Assembly: GCF_007556815.1 (NCBI RefSeq)
Contig: NZ_CP041743.1
Location: 558,001-622,000 of the forward strand
Direction: 5' to 3'
DNA length: 64,000 nucleotides
Source of the DNA: Paraburkholderia megapolitana
GTDB lineage: Bacteria > Pseudomonadota > Gammaproteobacteria > Burkholderiales > Burkholderiaceae
This document shows positions 45,518 to 54,590 of the stretch, piece after piece; positions within the stretch are counted from its first letter, which is position 1, and every line of letters begins with the position of its first letter. The translations under genes were made by a program, and so were the position numbers. The notes below the pieces were generated by a model. It saw nothing but the letters and a program-made list of their open reading frames with translations. It had not been told where the DNA came from and made no database searches.

Positions 45518-46290
45518 CGTGCCCCCTTCGCGGTTCGTTTCGCTTTCTGCCGGTCGACGCGGAACCGGTACTGGAACGCATCGCCGCGAAAATAAAGATG
45601 CTCGTAATCGATCGGCGCGCCGTCCGCGTCGTGTGTCAACCGTTCGATGCGCAACACCGGCGCGCCCTCCTCGACCTGCAGCGCGTCGACGAGTTCGTCG
45701 TCGGCGAGGATCGCGTCGATCGACACGTCCGCGTGGCCGAGCGCGATACCGCAATCGTTCTCGATGATCAGGAAAATGTCGCGCGTGATGAGGTCTGCGT
45801 TGGAGAGACGCTTGCCCAGTTCCTCGGGCACCCACGTCACTTCGAGCGACACGGGCTCGCGGTTCAGCAACCGCACGCGATGAATCTCCGCGACGCGCGC
45901 GCCCTCCGGCAACGCAAGCTTCTCCGCAACATGCGCGTTCGCCTGCACGAAGCGCAGCACGCGCAACTGGTTGACGATCTCGTAGCCCATCGACGACATC
46001 GCCTCCGCAAAGCCCTGCAACGCGGTGACGTTCTGAAACGCCTTCGGCTTCGAGACGAAGGTGCCTTTGCCATGCAGGCGAAACACCAGTCCCTCCTTCT
46101 GCAGATCGCCGAGCGCCTGGCGCACGGTGATGCGGCTCACGTCGAAGGTCGCGCACAGTTCGCTTTCCGACGGCATCTGGCTATGCGGCGGGTACGTACC
46201 GTCGAGAATGCTCGCGCGCAACGCCGCCTTGATCTGCTCGTAAAGCGGCGCGGGGGACAGCTGGATCAGGTTTCCCGAGGACTTCGGCAC
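45514..46290 (-). CDS. GntR-family (UTRA/HutC) regulator
   Basis: 258 residues. The winged helix (LYEQIKAALRASILDGTYPPHSQMPSESELCATFDVSRITVRQALGDLQKEGLVFRLHGKGTFV, about 16-80) is followed by a UTRA ligand domain (about 95-240) with RVRLLNREPVSLEVTWVPEEL and IDYEHLYFRGDAFQYRFRV. First gene of the flavoprotein operon, so it is autoregulatory and ligand-responsive. The dyad CTTGTTATGACAAG at 46302-46315 is placed to be its operator. Confidence 0.88.
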   Translation of the reverse strand: MPKSSGNLIQLSPAPLYEQIKAALRASILDGTYPPHSQMPSESELCATFDVSRITVRQALGDLQKEGLVFRLHGKGTFVSKPKAFQNVTALQGFAEAMSSMGYEIVNQLRVLRFVQANAHVAEKLALPEGARVAEIHRVRLLNREPVSLEVTWVPEELGKRLSNADLITRDIFLIIENDCGIALGHADVSIDAILADDELVDALQVEEGAPVLRIERLTHDADGAPIDYEHLYFRGDAFQYRFRVDRQKAKRTAKGAR

Positions 46291-46301
46291 AGTGAACTCA
46301 A

Positions 46302-46315
46302 CTTGTTATGACAAG
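46302..46315. promoter_or_regulatory. Candidate GntR operator ahead of the flavoprotein operon
   Basis: CTTGT-TATG-ACAAG, perfect 5-base arms, 12-25 bases upstream of the GntR start. The GT-N4-AC core resembles HutC-type sites. Confidence 0.55.
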
Positions 46316-46462
46316 ATGGACTAGAGTGTAGAGACCGGGCGCGCAGCGGTCAATCAAGTTTTTATGCTTTCTATTTCTGCGGTCCAGCGATTGACGAAGA
46401 GCGGGCGACGTTTTCCCGTGCAATCGAGCTGCCCTATAATTTCCGCCTCCGACAGGAATACG

Positions 46463-47671
46463 GTGACGAACATGCGCGTCGCACGACCGACCTTGCTAGC
46501 CTTACTGTTCTTGTGCAGCACCGCGGCGCGATCCGCGACGACTGCGGACTCGCCGCACAGCGCCATTCTTCCGCTCTCGATCATCGATAACCGTCCGTTT
46601 GTCGGCGTAACGGTCGATGCAAAGGGACCCTTTCAGTTCATACTCGACACCGGTTCGTCGAGTTCCACCGTCAGCGCCGCGCTCGCAGAAAGTTTGAAGC
46701 TGTCTGCGGTAAACACCGGCACGGGAACCGGCGCCGGTGAGCACGCATTGTCGTTCCCGGTGGTTCATCTGGACGATCTAAGCGTCGGCCCGTTCTCAAT
46801 CGGCGCGCTGGACGCTCCCGCGATGGACACGAACGCACTAAGCCAGGCGCTGGGATTCCAGCACTTCGAAGGTGTGCTTGGCGTCGAGATATTCCAGCAG
46901 CACGTGTTGACCCTCGATGCTGCCCGCCAGCAACTCGTCATCGAGAACGAAGCGCAGTTCAAGCCACCCGCTGACGCGATCAAGGTGCCGTTCTCACTGG
47001 ATGAGAACCAGATGCCCTTGGTCGAAGCGACGGTTGCGGGCACAACGGGCCTGTTTCAGATCGATACCGGCGACCGGTTCAGCCTGACGCTGTTCAATGC
47101 GTTCTGGCAGGCACATGCCTTGAATGAAAAGATGGGGCACACGGTCGAGGCCATGACCGGATATGGCGGTGGCGGGCCGATTCGCGGACTGGTCGGGCGG
47201 CCGACTGCGTTTTCGATCGGCGGTCTTGCGCTGCCTGCTCCGGTCACCCGCCTGTCGCTGCAGAAGTCCGGTGCTTTTACCCAGACAGATCGCGCCGGCA
47301 ACATAGGGATGGGTGTGCTCAAACGGTTTCGCGTGTCGTTCGACTACGGCCGTCACGTGATGTGGCTTTCGAAAGGCCCAGAATTCGCTGCATCGGATCG
47401 GTACGACCGAAGCGGTATGTGGCTGGGGTTATCGGCAAAGGATGGACTTCAGGTGCTTGATGTCGTGGCGGATAGCCCGGCTTCTGCAGCGGGAGTTCGC
47501 TCAGGCGATTTGATAGAAAGAGTCGGCCCGCTTAAGGCCGACGCTTCCACGTTATCGAAGATCAGGGCAATGCTTCAGGCGCCCAATGTGCCGAGCGTCG
47601 CGGTCGTCTACAGGCATGCAGATGCAGTAACTGAAACGCACGTCGCGCTTACGGATCTGATTTCGCCTTGA
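46463..47671 (+). CDS. Exported retropepsin-like aspartic protease with PDZ domain
   Basis: 402 residues. A signal peptide (LLALLFLCSTAARSA) is followed by two aspartic-protease half-domains, FILDTGSSSSTV (Asp62) and FQIDTGDRFSL (Asp201), and a C-terminal PDZ domain (GLSAKDGLQVLDVVADSPASAAGVRSGDLIERV). GTG 46463 is preferred for AGGA five bases upstream; ATG 46472 is the alternative. The two-DTG plus PDZ architecture is found in periplasmic proteins of unknown substrate. It is convergent with the next exported protein, 8 bases apart. Confidence 0.8.
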   Translation: MTNMRVARPTLLALLFLCSTAARSATTADSPHSAILPLSIIDNRPFVGVTVDAKGPFQFILDTGSSSSTVSAALAESLKLSAVNTGTGTGAGEHALSFPVVHLDDLSVGPFSIGALDAPAMDTNALSQALGFQHFEGVLGVEIFQQHVLTLDAARQQLVIENEAQFKPPADAIKVPFSLDENQMPLVEATVAGTTGLFQIDTGDRFSLTLFNAFWQAHALNEKMGHTVEAMTGYGGGGPIRGLVGRPTAFSIGGLALPAPVTRLSLQKSGAFTQTDRAGNIGMGVLKRFRVSFDYGRHVMWLSKGPEFAASDRYDRSGMWLGLSAKDGLQVLDVVADSPASAAGVRSGDLIERVGPLKADASTLSKIRAMLQAPNVPSVAVVYRHADAVTETHVALTDLISP

Positions 47672-47679
47672 GCGTGTGA

Positions 47680-48732
47680 TCAGTAGTACAACCAGTTATC
47701 GGTCGCAGTCGCCGACGACGTGTAGTTGCACGCCGGGCTCGTAACGTAGCCGATCCCATTGGCATCGGACGACCACGTGGGAGTGATCACGTGGTTGTTG
47801 GCGTCATGCGCCGAGATCGACGAGAAATGCACACTGCCGTCGGCCGGGAACTGATTGCAGGCGGTCACCCCGTAAGCCTCCAGCACTGCGCCATCGAGCC
47901 AGTTGTAGACTTGACCGCTAGACCCCGTGTTATTGCCACCGGTCTTCAACGTCGTGCTCTGACCGGTCGTCTGATCCGCACTCACGATGTTCCAGCTCGC
48001 GCAACTGCTCGACCCGACCGCACAGGTTTGCGTCATCGATCCAGCCAGTTGATCGCCCACAGCGACATCGATAGGCGTGCTGTAGTTGATCGTGCCCGAG
48101 CCATCGGCACCACAGCAATTCCAGCTCGAGAACTGCCACGAGTTGTTACCAAACTCGTTCCATTGCAATACCGGCTGCAGGATCGTGCCGGAATAATTTG
48201 ACTGTGTGAGGCCCGGGAAGAAGAACACGACCTGCCCGTTCTCGACCGACGGTGCGGACGGCACGATCCAGTTGGCGGACAACTGGCGCGTACCTGTGCT
48301 GCCGTTCACGTACGTCAACGCCTCATACCAACCACCGCTGCTATCGGGCTTCGTGCCCGACGCGGTATCGCGACGAATCCCCGCTGCGGTATCGACACGC
48401 TGTCCCTGCTTCGTGTAGTGCGGCCGCTCGCAGGTCGCCTCTTGTCGCACCGTCTTGCCATCCGCGCTCAAGACACGCAACTGGCTCAACAACGTTTCAC
48501 CTCGCTTGATTTCGTGCACACACTCCGACGGGAAAAACCCGTTCGGTGTGACGACATAATCGCGCGGCACCGTGGTCGGCGCGGTATTGGCCGGCAAATC
48601 GCTCACGCGCCGCAACTGCGCGTTGCTCACGTTCGTCGAGCCCGCATTTGCAGACGCCATCCCTAGCAGACCCACCGAGACTACGGTCACCGCCATCAGC
48701 CGTTTCAACAGAAAACTGGAAACGCGATTCAT
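47680..48732 (-). CDS. Secreted beta-rich protein, possibly G1-peptidase-like
   Basis: 350 residues with a signal peptide (MAVTVVSVGLLGMASANA). After a 100-residue N-terminal region comes a beta-sandwich-like domain: RQLSANWIVPSAPSVENGQVVFFFPGLTQ, ILQPVLQWNEFGNNSWQFSSWNCC and GQVYNWLDGAVLEAYGV. The Gln/Glu placing recalls eqolisin (G1) glutamic peptidases but I cannot confirm the catalytic pair; a carbohydrate-binding role is equally possible. Several paired cysteines suit a secreted protein. No operon partner. Confidence 0.6.
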   Translation of the reverse strand: MNRVSSFLLKRLMAVTVVSVGLLGMASANAGSTNVSNAQLRRVSDLPANTAPTTVPRDYVVTPNGFFPSECVHEIKRGETLLSQLRVLSADGKTVRQEATCERPHYTKQGQRVDTAAGIRRDTASGTKPDSSGGWYEALTYVNGSTGTRQLSANWIVPSAPSVENGQVVFFFPGLTQSNYSGTILQPVLQWNEFGNNSWQFSSWNCCGADGSGTINYSTPIDVAVGDQLAGSMTQTCAVGSSSCASWNIVSADQTTGQSTTLKTGGNNTGSSGQVYNWLDGAVLEAYGVTACNQFPADGSVHFSSISAHDANNHVITPTWSSDANGIGYVTSPACNYTSSATATDNWLYY

Positions 48733-49018
48733 GGTTGATTCTCCATAGAAGGGTTTTTACATGCTCATTCCGGGAGTTGTTGTTCTGCACGGGTAACGAC
48801 CGATACACGATCCATCTGGAATAACGATGTAAATGGAATTTCTTTTGCTTCGGTCATCGAATGGCACGCCGGACTGAGCATAGGCGACGTGCACACCGAT
48901 TCCAATTCAAGGAGAGGAAATTTGAGGATGTCGGTTTGAAGCAGAAATGCTTGATGAATCAATGTCAGCGCGGTGTAATCGCTGCACTCGACTTAAGCGA
49001 AGTGGCTATAGGTATTTA

Positions 49019-49903
49019 TCAAACGTCCGCAAGCGCAAGCGAGCCGTCCACACACGTGACACAAGCACCACCGATGCGCACCTTGCCCTCCGCATCCACA
49101 CTCACCTCCACTCGCCCATCCCGACCGACACAGCGCCCTTGCGCAGCCACGTAGTCCGCTCCATCGCGCGGCAACAGGCCACGTTCCCACTGAAAGACAG
49201 CCACGCTACCGTTGCCGCTTCCACACACGGGATCCTCTTCGACTCCGCAGGACGGTGCAAAAGTCCGTACTTCTATGGCTGCATCTCCATGCACGTGCGC
49301 GCCAAACACGGTCAAACCCGTAACGCCGAGGCGCCGTTCGAACTCGGCGAGCCGGGCAAGATCGGGCCGCAGATCGATGACAGAAGCGGCATCGTTCAAC
49401 TGCGCAATAACCCATTTGGGCCCAACATTCACGATGGCGGGTACGGTCCTCGCAGTCACGTTGCGACTAAGGACGCGCTCCAGATCCGCGATATCGGCGG
49501 CGTGCAGCGATGTCATCTTCGCAGGCGGCAGGTTAAACGTCAGTTCGCGACTGTCGCCTTGCCCTTCGACAGTCAATTCGACAAGGCCGATCTCGCATTG
49601 CTGAATCAACCGACCGTCTGCACGAGGCAACACGCGTCCGGTCTCAAGAATGGCATGGGCACTGCCAAGTGTCGGATGTCCGGCAAACGGAAGCTCGTTT
49701 CGTGGCGTGAAAATTCGCAGGCGGTAATCGGCCCCGGCTATCGTGGGCGAAAGAACAAAAGTCGTTTCGGAAAGATTCGTCCAGCGCGCAACTGCCTGCA
49801 TCGCGTCGGTGCTTAAATCGTCTGCGTCCAGTATCACGGCTACTGGATTACCCAGAAGCGGTCGAGACGTAAAGACATCGACTACCTTGTAGGAACGCTG
49901 CAT
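49019..49903 (-). CDS. PhzF-family isomerase
   Basis: 294 residues, the two-lobed diaminopimelate-epimerase-like PhzF fold. VVDVFTSRPLLGNPVAVIL opens it, the catalytic Glu is in NLSETTFV (Glu46), RIFTPRNELPFAGHPTLGSAH and GVEEDPVCGSGNGSVAVF are hallmark segments. PhzF itself isomerises a dihydro-anthranilate; most homologues are uncharacterised. Last gene of an operon with an aminotransferase and a solute-binding-fold protein, so an amino acid-derived substrate is likely rather than phenazine (no phz genes here). Confidence 0.86.
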   Translation of the reverse strand: MQRSYKVVDVFTSRPLLGNPVAVILDADDLSTDAMQAVARWTNLSETTFVLSPTIAGADYRLRIFTPRNELPFAGHPTLGSAHAILETGRVLPRADGRLIQQCEIGLVELTVEGQGDSRELTFNLPPAKMTSLHAADIADLERVLSRNVTARTVPAIVNVGPKWVIAQLNDAASVIDLRPDLARLAEFERRLGVTGLTVFGAHVHGDAAIEVRTFAPSCGVEEDPVCGSGNGSVAVFQWERGLLPRDGADYVAAQGRCVGRDGRVEVSVDAEGKVRIGGACVTCVDGSLALADV

Positions 49904-49946
49904 CGTGGCCTCCGTTCTGAATATTCCCGTCTTCCCGCGAAGCGGA

Positions 49947-50675
49947 CTACTTCGCGTCCTTACCCGCTACTACGCCATCGATCTCGGTGTGCGTGATTCC
50001 ATACTTCGCCATCCGCGCGCGATGATCGGCCGAACCCAGATACTCGCGAAGCTGTGTATTGACCGCCTGCAAAAGGCTCTGATTGCTCCTGCTGAACGAG
50101 AACGCACCGACAGGCGATTTGCCGTCCCGGCTACTTTCGTGAGCGACTGCCTCCAGTTCCGGACTGGCATCGACAATCGCATGGTTGCCTACCGCGGTGG
50201 CTGCGAATACATCGATTTTTCCCGCCAGCAATGCGGCGACCGCTTCAGCCTGATTCTTGAACGCGACGATCTGGCTATCGCTCACACCAGCCGACTTTGC
50301 GGCGTCGAACTGCACCTGACCAGGAATGACCCCAAGCCGTGCGTCGCTGCGAGCCGCTACGTTCTCGTAGCTCGTCAGTGCTTTCGGATTGCCCCGATGC
50401 ACCACGAAGCCATCGCCAAGCTTCCAGACCGGTACGCTGAACGCCACGTCCTTTGCGCGTTCGGCCGTTGCGAAAATCGGCACGTTCATATCCCAGCGGC
50501 CTGCCTGTACACCCGGTAGTAACTCCGGAAACGTGGTCAGTTCATATTCGATAGACGATGCACCGATCGCCCGAAGTACCACTTCCGCGAGTTCGATGTC
50601 GGAGCCCGTCGGGGTGCGATCTTCACCGGTCCAGTAGAACGGCGGTTCCTCGATATAGGCGATTCGTACTTTCAT
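49947..50675 (-). CDS. Solute-binding-fold protein without signal peptide
   Basis: 242 residues of the amino-acid ABC binding-protein family (family 3): IAYIEEPPFYWTGEDRTPTGSDIELAEVVLRAIG, MNVPIFATAERAKDVAFSVPVW, KIDVFAATAVGNHAIVDA. The start is firm (GGAGTAAAAGC before the ATG) and lies directly at the folded domain, with no signal peptide and no permease or ATPase nearby. It is therefore probably cytoplasmic, acting as a ligand sensor or, like PheC-type dehydratases that share the fold, as an enzyme. Middle gene of the aminotransferase/PhzF operon. Confidence 0.78.
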   Translation of the reverse strand: MKVRIAYIEEPPFYWTGEDRTPTGSDIELAEVVLRAIGASSIEYELTTFPELLPGVQAGRWDMNVPIFATAERAKDVAFSVPVWKLGDGFVVHRGNPKALTSYENVAARSDARLGVIPGQVQFDAAKSAGVSDSQIVAFKNQAEAVAALLAGKIDVFAATAVGNHAIVDASPELEAVAHESSRDGKSPVGAFSFSRSNQSLLQAVNTQLREYLGSADHRARMAKYGITHTEIDGVVAGKDAK

Positions 50676-50736
50676 GCTTTTACTCCATGTGTTTAGAGGT
50701 CGACGTTCTAGCCACCGGCCACTTAATCTCGAGTCT

Positions 50737-51930
50737 TCACGACCGATACGAGGTAGCGGCGTTCATGACAACCGAAATCGCCGACAACGCAGGCGCAAGA
50801 CGTTCGAGTGGCAGATACCCGAAGCCCAGCCGAAACACGCGACTGCTTTCACCAAACCACGCACCGGACGCCAGTTGCAGATCGTGTTGCGGCAACAGAT
50901 CCCAGAAGCGCGAAACCGCCGCATCGTCGAACGCGTCGGAGCGCAGGCGCACGCAACACAACGCACCCGCATCGGGCCGCACCCACTCGACGCGAGCGCG
51001 TTCGCTTTCGCACCAGGTCGCCAGTTCATCGAGTGCAGCGGCGAGCAACCGTCGGCGCGGCGCGAGCACGTCCTCCTTATTGCGCAACAGGACCGTGGCC
51101 AGCGCCTCATCGAGCACCGAACCCGAGATGACAGTATTCATCTTCGCGACAACGAGACGTGCACGCAAGTCATCGTCCGCCACCGTGAGCCAGCCGGTCC
51201 GCAAACCCGGCGCACCGAGCGCCTTCGATACCGACCCACCGGTGACGATGCGCGGGTCGAGTCCCGCAAAACTCTCGATCACGGCCTTGTCGCCATAGCT
51301 GGCTTCCCGATAAGTCTCGTCGACAAAAAGTATCGCCTGCGGCGAGCGCTTTTCCATCAGCACCAGCAGCTTCTCGATCTCCGCGCGCGATGTCTGCACG
51401 CCGCTTGGGTTTTGCGGCGAAGCAATGCTCACGAGGCGCGTCTTCGGCGATAGCTTCGCCTCGATCTGCTCCAGATCCAGCCGATAGCCGTTCTCAAACG
51501 AAAGCGTCACTTCGCGAACCTCGACGCCGACACCGAGCAGGCTGTCGCGGCTCGGCGGAAAACACGGTGTCGCGAGAACCGCTTCGTCGCCGGCGCGGCA
51601 TACCTCGAACGCGAGAAGAAAGAGTCCGAGCGCGGTACCTTGCGTCGTGACGATCTGCTCGGCGGGCACCTTGCAGGCATCTGCAATGGCCGTGCGAAGC
51701 GCGATCCCGCCGGCGGATGTACCGTAGCCGAGCTTCAGATCGCGAATGCGCTCCAGCCCCGCGAGATCCATCAACTCGCCAACCGTCAGATCCTGCGATG
51801 TGCTCTCGGCGAGGTTGAACGGTCGATTCACATCGAGCAGCGAAATGATCTCGTTGTACGGAAATCTTCCGCGCCACGCATGGGCGTCCGATCCGTTCAA
51901 GCCACGTGTTTGTTGTGCGTCGGAATTCAT
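50737..51930 (-). CDS. PLP-dependent aminotransferase, class I/II
   Basis: 397 residues. LGYGTSAGGIALRTAIADA, TTQGTALGLFLLAFEVCRAGDEAVLATPCFPP, SPQNPSGVQTS, FVDETYREASYG and the PLP-lysine motif GGSVSKALGAPGLRTGW are all seen. Fold type I transaminase; the amino acid substrate is not predictable. First gene of a three-gene operon (then binding-fold protein and PhzF) and divergent from a MocR regulator, the classical arrangement for MocR control of an amine or amino acid pathway. Confidence 0.86.
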   Translation of the reverse strand: MNSDAQQTRGLNGSDAHAWRGRFPYNEIISLLDVNRPFNLAESTSQDLTVGELMDLAGLERIRDLKLGYGTSAGGIALRTAIADACKVPAEQIVTTQGTALGLFLLAFEVCRAGDEAVLATPCFPPSRDSLLGVGVEVREVTLSFENGYRLDLEQIEAKLSPKTRLVSIASPQNPSGVQTSRAEIEKLLVLMEKRSPQAILFVDETYREASYGDKAVIESFAGLDPRIVTGGSVSKALGAPGLRTGWLTVADDDLRARLVVAKMNTVISGSVLDEALATVLLRNKEDVLAPRRRLLAAALDELATWCESERARVEWVRPDAGALCCVRLRSDAFDDAAVSRFWDLLPQHDLQLASGAWFGESSRVFRLGFGYLPLERLAPALSAISVVMNAATSYRS

Positions 51931-51990
51931 CTGGAAAGTCTCGGCGTTGGAACCCAGCCATCGTAGCCTTCATGGACCGACCATAACAGT

Positions 51991-52024
51991 CACAGTTTTC
52001 AACTGATTGAACCAGCACAGTTTT
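51991..52024. promoter_or_regulatory. Direct repeats, candidate MocR operator
   Basis: CACAGTTTT occurs at 51991-51999 and 52016-52024, 25 bases apart, between the divergent aminotransferase and MocR genes. Direct repeats rather than dyads are usual for MocR/PdxR/GabR binding. Confidence 0.45.
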
Positions 52025-52054
52025 GCTTGCCGATTGCCGATTTGCGGCTCGATA

Positions 52055-53518
52055 ATGGCGCATTCTTCCGTGACGGGCGCTACCGTGGACACGCACGCTT
52101 CGTACCTCTACGAACAACTGGCCGAGCTCATCGTCGGCATGATCGAGAATGGCGCGCTCGAGCCAGGCATGCGGCTACCCTCGGTGCGGGCAGTCAGCGA
52201 GGAACATCGCATCAGCATCGCCACGGCGCTGCAGGCGTACCGTCTGCTCGAAGATCGCGGCGTCCTCGTCGCGCGGCCGCAGTCCGGCTTTTACGTCGCC
52301 GCGAAGCACCGTGGCACGCTCGCATTGCCGTCTACATCGCGCCCGCGCACCAAGGCCTCGACCGTATCGATCAGCGGAGCGGTCGCGACACTGCTCGAAC
52401 ACGCCTCGAATTCCAGGCTCGTTCCGCTAGGCTGTTCGGTACCCGACGGGGCATTATTGCAATCGAAGCGGCTCGATCTCGCGCTCGCGCGGGCTGCGCG
52501 ACAGCACGGCGCGCGCTACAACGTTTATTGCCCACCACACGGCGAGCCGCATCTGCGCCAGGAAATCGCGAAGCGCGCGATGCGCTTCGGACACGCGCTC
52601 TCTCCCGACGATGTGCTCGTCACCAACGGTTGCACCGAAGCACTGGTGCTCGCGCTGTCTACGGTTGCGCAACGCGGCGATACGATCGCGGTCGAATCGC
52701 CCACCTACTTCGGATTTTTGCATACGCTGGAAATGCTGGGCCTGAAGGCATTCGAATTGCCCACTGATGCCGTGCGCGGCGTCGATATCGTGGCACTCGC
52801 TCGCCTGCTGGAGACGGAAACGGTAGCAGCTTGCCTGCTCTCGTCGAATTTCAACAATCCGCTTGGCTCGATAATGGCCGAAGCCGACAAGCGCGCGCTC
52901 CTTGCACTACTCGCACGACATGCCGTGCCATTGATCGAAGACGATGTCTACGGCGATATCCACTTCGCTCGCGAGCGGCCAAAACCGTTTATCGCGCTCG
53001 ACGGTGGCGCCAATACGATCTACTGCAGTTCGTTCTCGAAGAGCCTTGCGCCCGGATACCGGATCGGCTGGATCGCGGCGGGCGCCTACACGCAGCAGGT
53101 CATGGAACGCAAACTCGCGTTTAGTCTGTGTGGTCCTATGTTGCCGCAGGTCGCGCTGGCGGACTTCCTCGCGAGCGGTGCTTACGATGCGCATTTGCGG
53201 CGTATCCGTCCAGCCTTCGAAGAGAACCTTTCGCGCATGACATGCACGATCGAAGCGAGCTTTCCCGACGATACGAAAGTGAGTCGGCCAGCCGGCGGTT
53301 TTGTGCTCTGGCTCGAACTGCCAAAGCGATTCGATTCACGCGCGCTTTTCGACGAAGCGCTCGAGCAAGGCATCTGCTTTGCCCCTGGCGATGTCTTTTC
53401 CGCCGGTCGGCGCTTCCGGAACTGTCTGCGCCTGAGCGCCGGATATGAATGGAGCGAGCGCATCGAAAGCGGCGTCCGCAAGCTGGGACGACTCGCCCGT
53501 GCCCGGCTTGCGCATTGA
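52055..53518 (+). CDS. MocR-type GntR/aminotransferase regulator
   Basis: 487 residues: N-terminal GntR winged helix (LYEQLAELIVGMIENGALEPGMRLPSVRAVSEEHRISIATALQAYRLLEDRGVL) joined by a linker to an aminotransferase-like domain with TNGCTEALVLALSTVAQRGDTIAVESPTYFGF, DDVYGDIHF and the PLP lysine in CSSFSKSLAPGYRIGW. ATG 52055 is taken because family homology starts shortly after; an in-frame TTG at 52007 would read through the repeat region. It likely uses PLP bound to an amino compound as signal to control the divergent operon. Confidence 0.88.
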   Translation: MAHSSVTGATVDTHASYLYEQLAELIVGMIENGALEPGMRLPSVRAVSEEHRISIATALQAYRLLEDRGVLVARPQSGFYVAAKHRGTLALPSTSRPRTKASTVSISGAVATLLEHASNSRLVPLGCSVPDGALLQSKRLDLALARAARQHGARYNVYCPPHGEPHLRQEIAKRAMRFGHALSPDDVLVTNGCTEALVLALSTVAQRGDTIAVESPTYFGFLHTLEMLGLKAFELPTDAVRGVDIVALARLLETETVAACLLSSNFNNPLGSIMAEADKRALLALLARHAVPLIEDDVYGDIHFARERPKPFIALDGGANTIYCSSFSKSLAPGYRIGWIAAGAYTQQVMERKLAFSLCGPMLPQVALADFLASGAYDAHLRRIRPAFEENLSRMTCTIEASFPDDTKVSRPAGGFVLWLELPKRFDSRALFDEALEQGICFAPGDVFSAGRRFRNCLRLSAGYEWSERIESGVRKLGRLARARLAH

Positions 53519-53574
53519 GCGTGTCCGACAGCACCACCCGATCACGCACACCGGAGCATCGGGACAAGGGAAGA

Positions 53575-54465
53575 TCACGGCCTTGCAGACTGCGCCATCG
53601 CGACCTGTCCAAATTCACCGTTCTGAAACGCCCTGACGCGGTCTTCGAGTTGCTCGCGCGTATTCATGACAAACGGACCGTGCTTCGCAATCGGTTCATC
53701 CAGCGTCGGACCGGAGAGCACCACGAAGTGGCTGCCCTCAGTAGAAGCAAACTGAATGGCCGCAGTGCTCTGTGCAGCGTCTTCATCCAGAGCCACGCCA
53801 ATGGCTTCTCCCGCCTTCAGTTGCCGCGCCTCGCCCCCAACCTCGATCTGCAACGCGCCCGAAACGGCGTAGATCATCGCACTCCATCCACGCAATAACT
53901 CGTGGCGGAATGCAGACGAACGCGAGAGGAAAGCATCCAGCAGAGTAAACGGTTCAGGTAACCGCAACGTGTGGTCGGCGCTCACGCCGTTGCTACTACC
54001 GGAAACCACACGCACGCGAACGCCGGGAGTCTCGATCTCGGGGATCTCGTGCGGTTCCACATGCACGGCATAAGGTGCGTCGAATTTCTTGCTGGCCGGC
54101 AGATTCACGAAGATCTGCAGCGCGTGGACGTGCTGCTCGTCGCCCTCGGGCTGCTCGGTGTGGACCGCGCCGCGCCCGGCCGCAAACCAGTGCAACGCCC
54201 CCGGATTGATCGGGCCTTGATTGCCGAGCGAATCGTAATTGACATGCGGCCCGGTCGCGTCCTCGAACACGTAGGTCACCGCCGAAATGCCCGCATGCGG
54301 ATGCACCGCAAAGGTTGGACGCGTCATGTGGAAATGATCGAGCATGACAACGGGGTCCACCAGGCCGCCAAACGATTCCTCACTGAAGTGCTTTGCGCAA
54401 AAAGCCGTGCAGATGGTCATATCGTGACCGGCGACGACAGGCGACACACGCACGAACTTGTCCAT
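53575..54465 (-). CDS. Pirin-family bicupin
   Basis: 296 residues. The pirin metal ligands are visible: HPHAGIS gives two His, and GAVHTEQP the third His and the Glu. The second cupin follows with LQIEVGGEARQLKAGEAIGV. Bacterial pirins such as YhhW show quercetin 2,3-dioxygenase activity or modulate metabolic enzymes. GAAGGAG before ATG 54465 fixes the start. Downstream of the YcaC-like hydrolase on the same strand by 125 bases, within a LysR-led cluster. Confidence 0.86.
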   Translation of the reverse strand: MDKFVRVSPVVAGHDMTICTAFCAKHFSEESFGGLVDPVVMLDHFHMTRPTFAVHPHAGISAVTYVFEDATGPHVNYDSLGNQGPINPGALHWFAAGRGAVHTEQPEGDEQHVHALQIFVNLPASKKFDAPYAVHVEPHEIPEIETPGVRVRVVSGSSNGVSADHTLRLPEPFTLLDAFLSRSSAFRHELLRGWSAMIYAVSGALQIEVGGEARQLKAGEAIGVALDEDAAQSTAAIQFASTEGSHFVVLSGPTLDEPIAKHGPFVMNTREQLEDRVRAFQNGEFGQVAMAQSARP

Positions 54466-54590
54466 GGCGATACTCCTTCTCACTGTAGCGTTAAGCCCGA
54501 AACCGTCCGGGCACGTGGGCGCGGACGGCTTCGAGGTTGTCCGGACGAAGACGCTGCGGGTCCTCGCCGAATCGGGTCATTGCATCGAAA

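Noticed and set aside
43760..45595. A 611-codon open frame on the plus strand opposite the flavoprotein gene
   Set aside because: It is a mirror of the high-GC flavoprotein gene, rich in Arg and His and without any recognisable domain; similar long opposite-strand frames cover most genes here.
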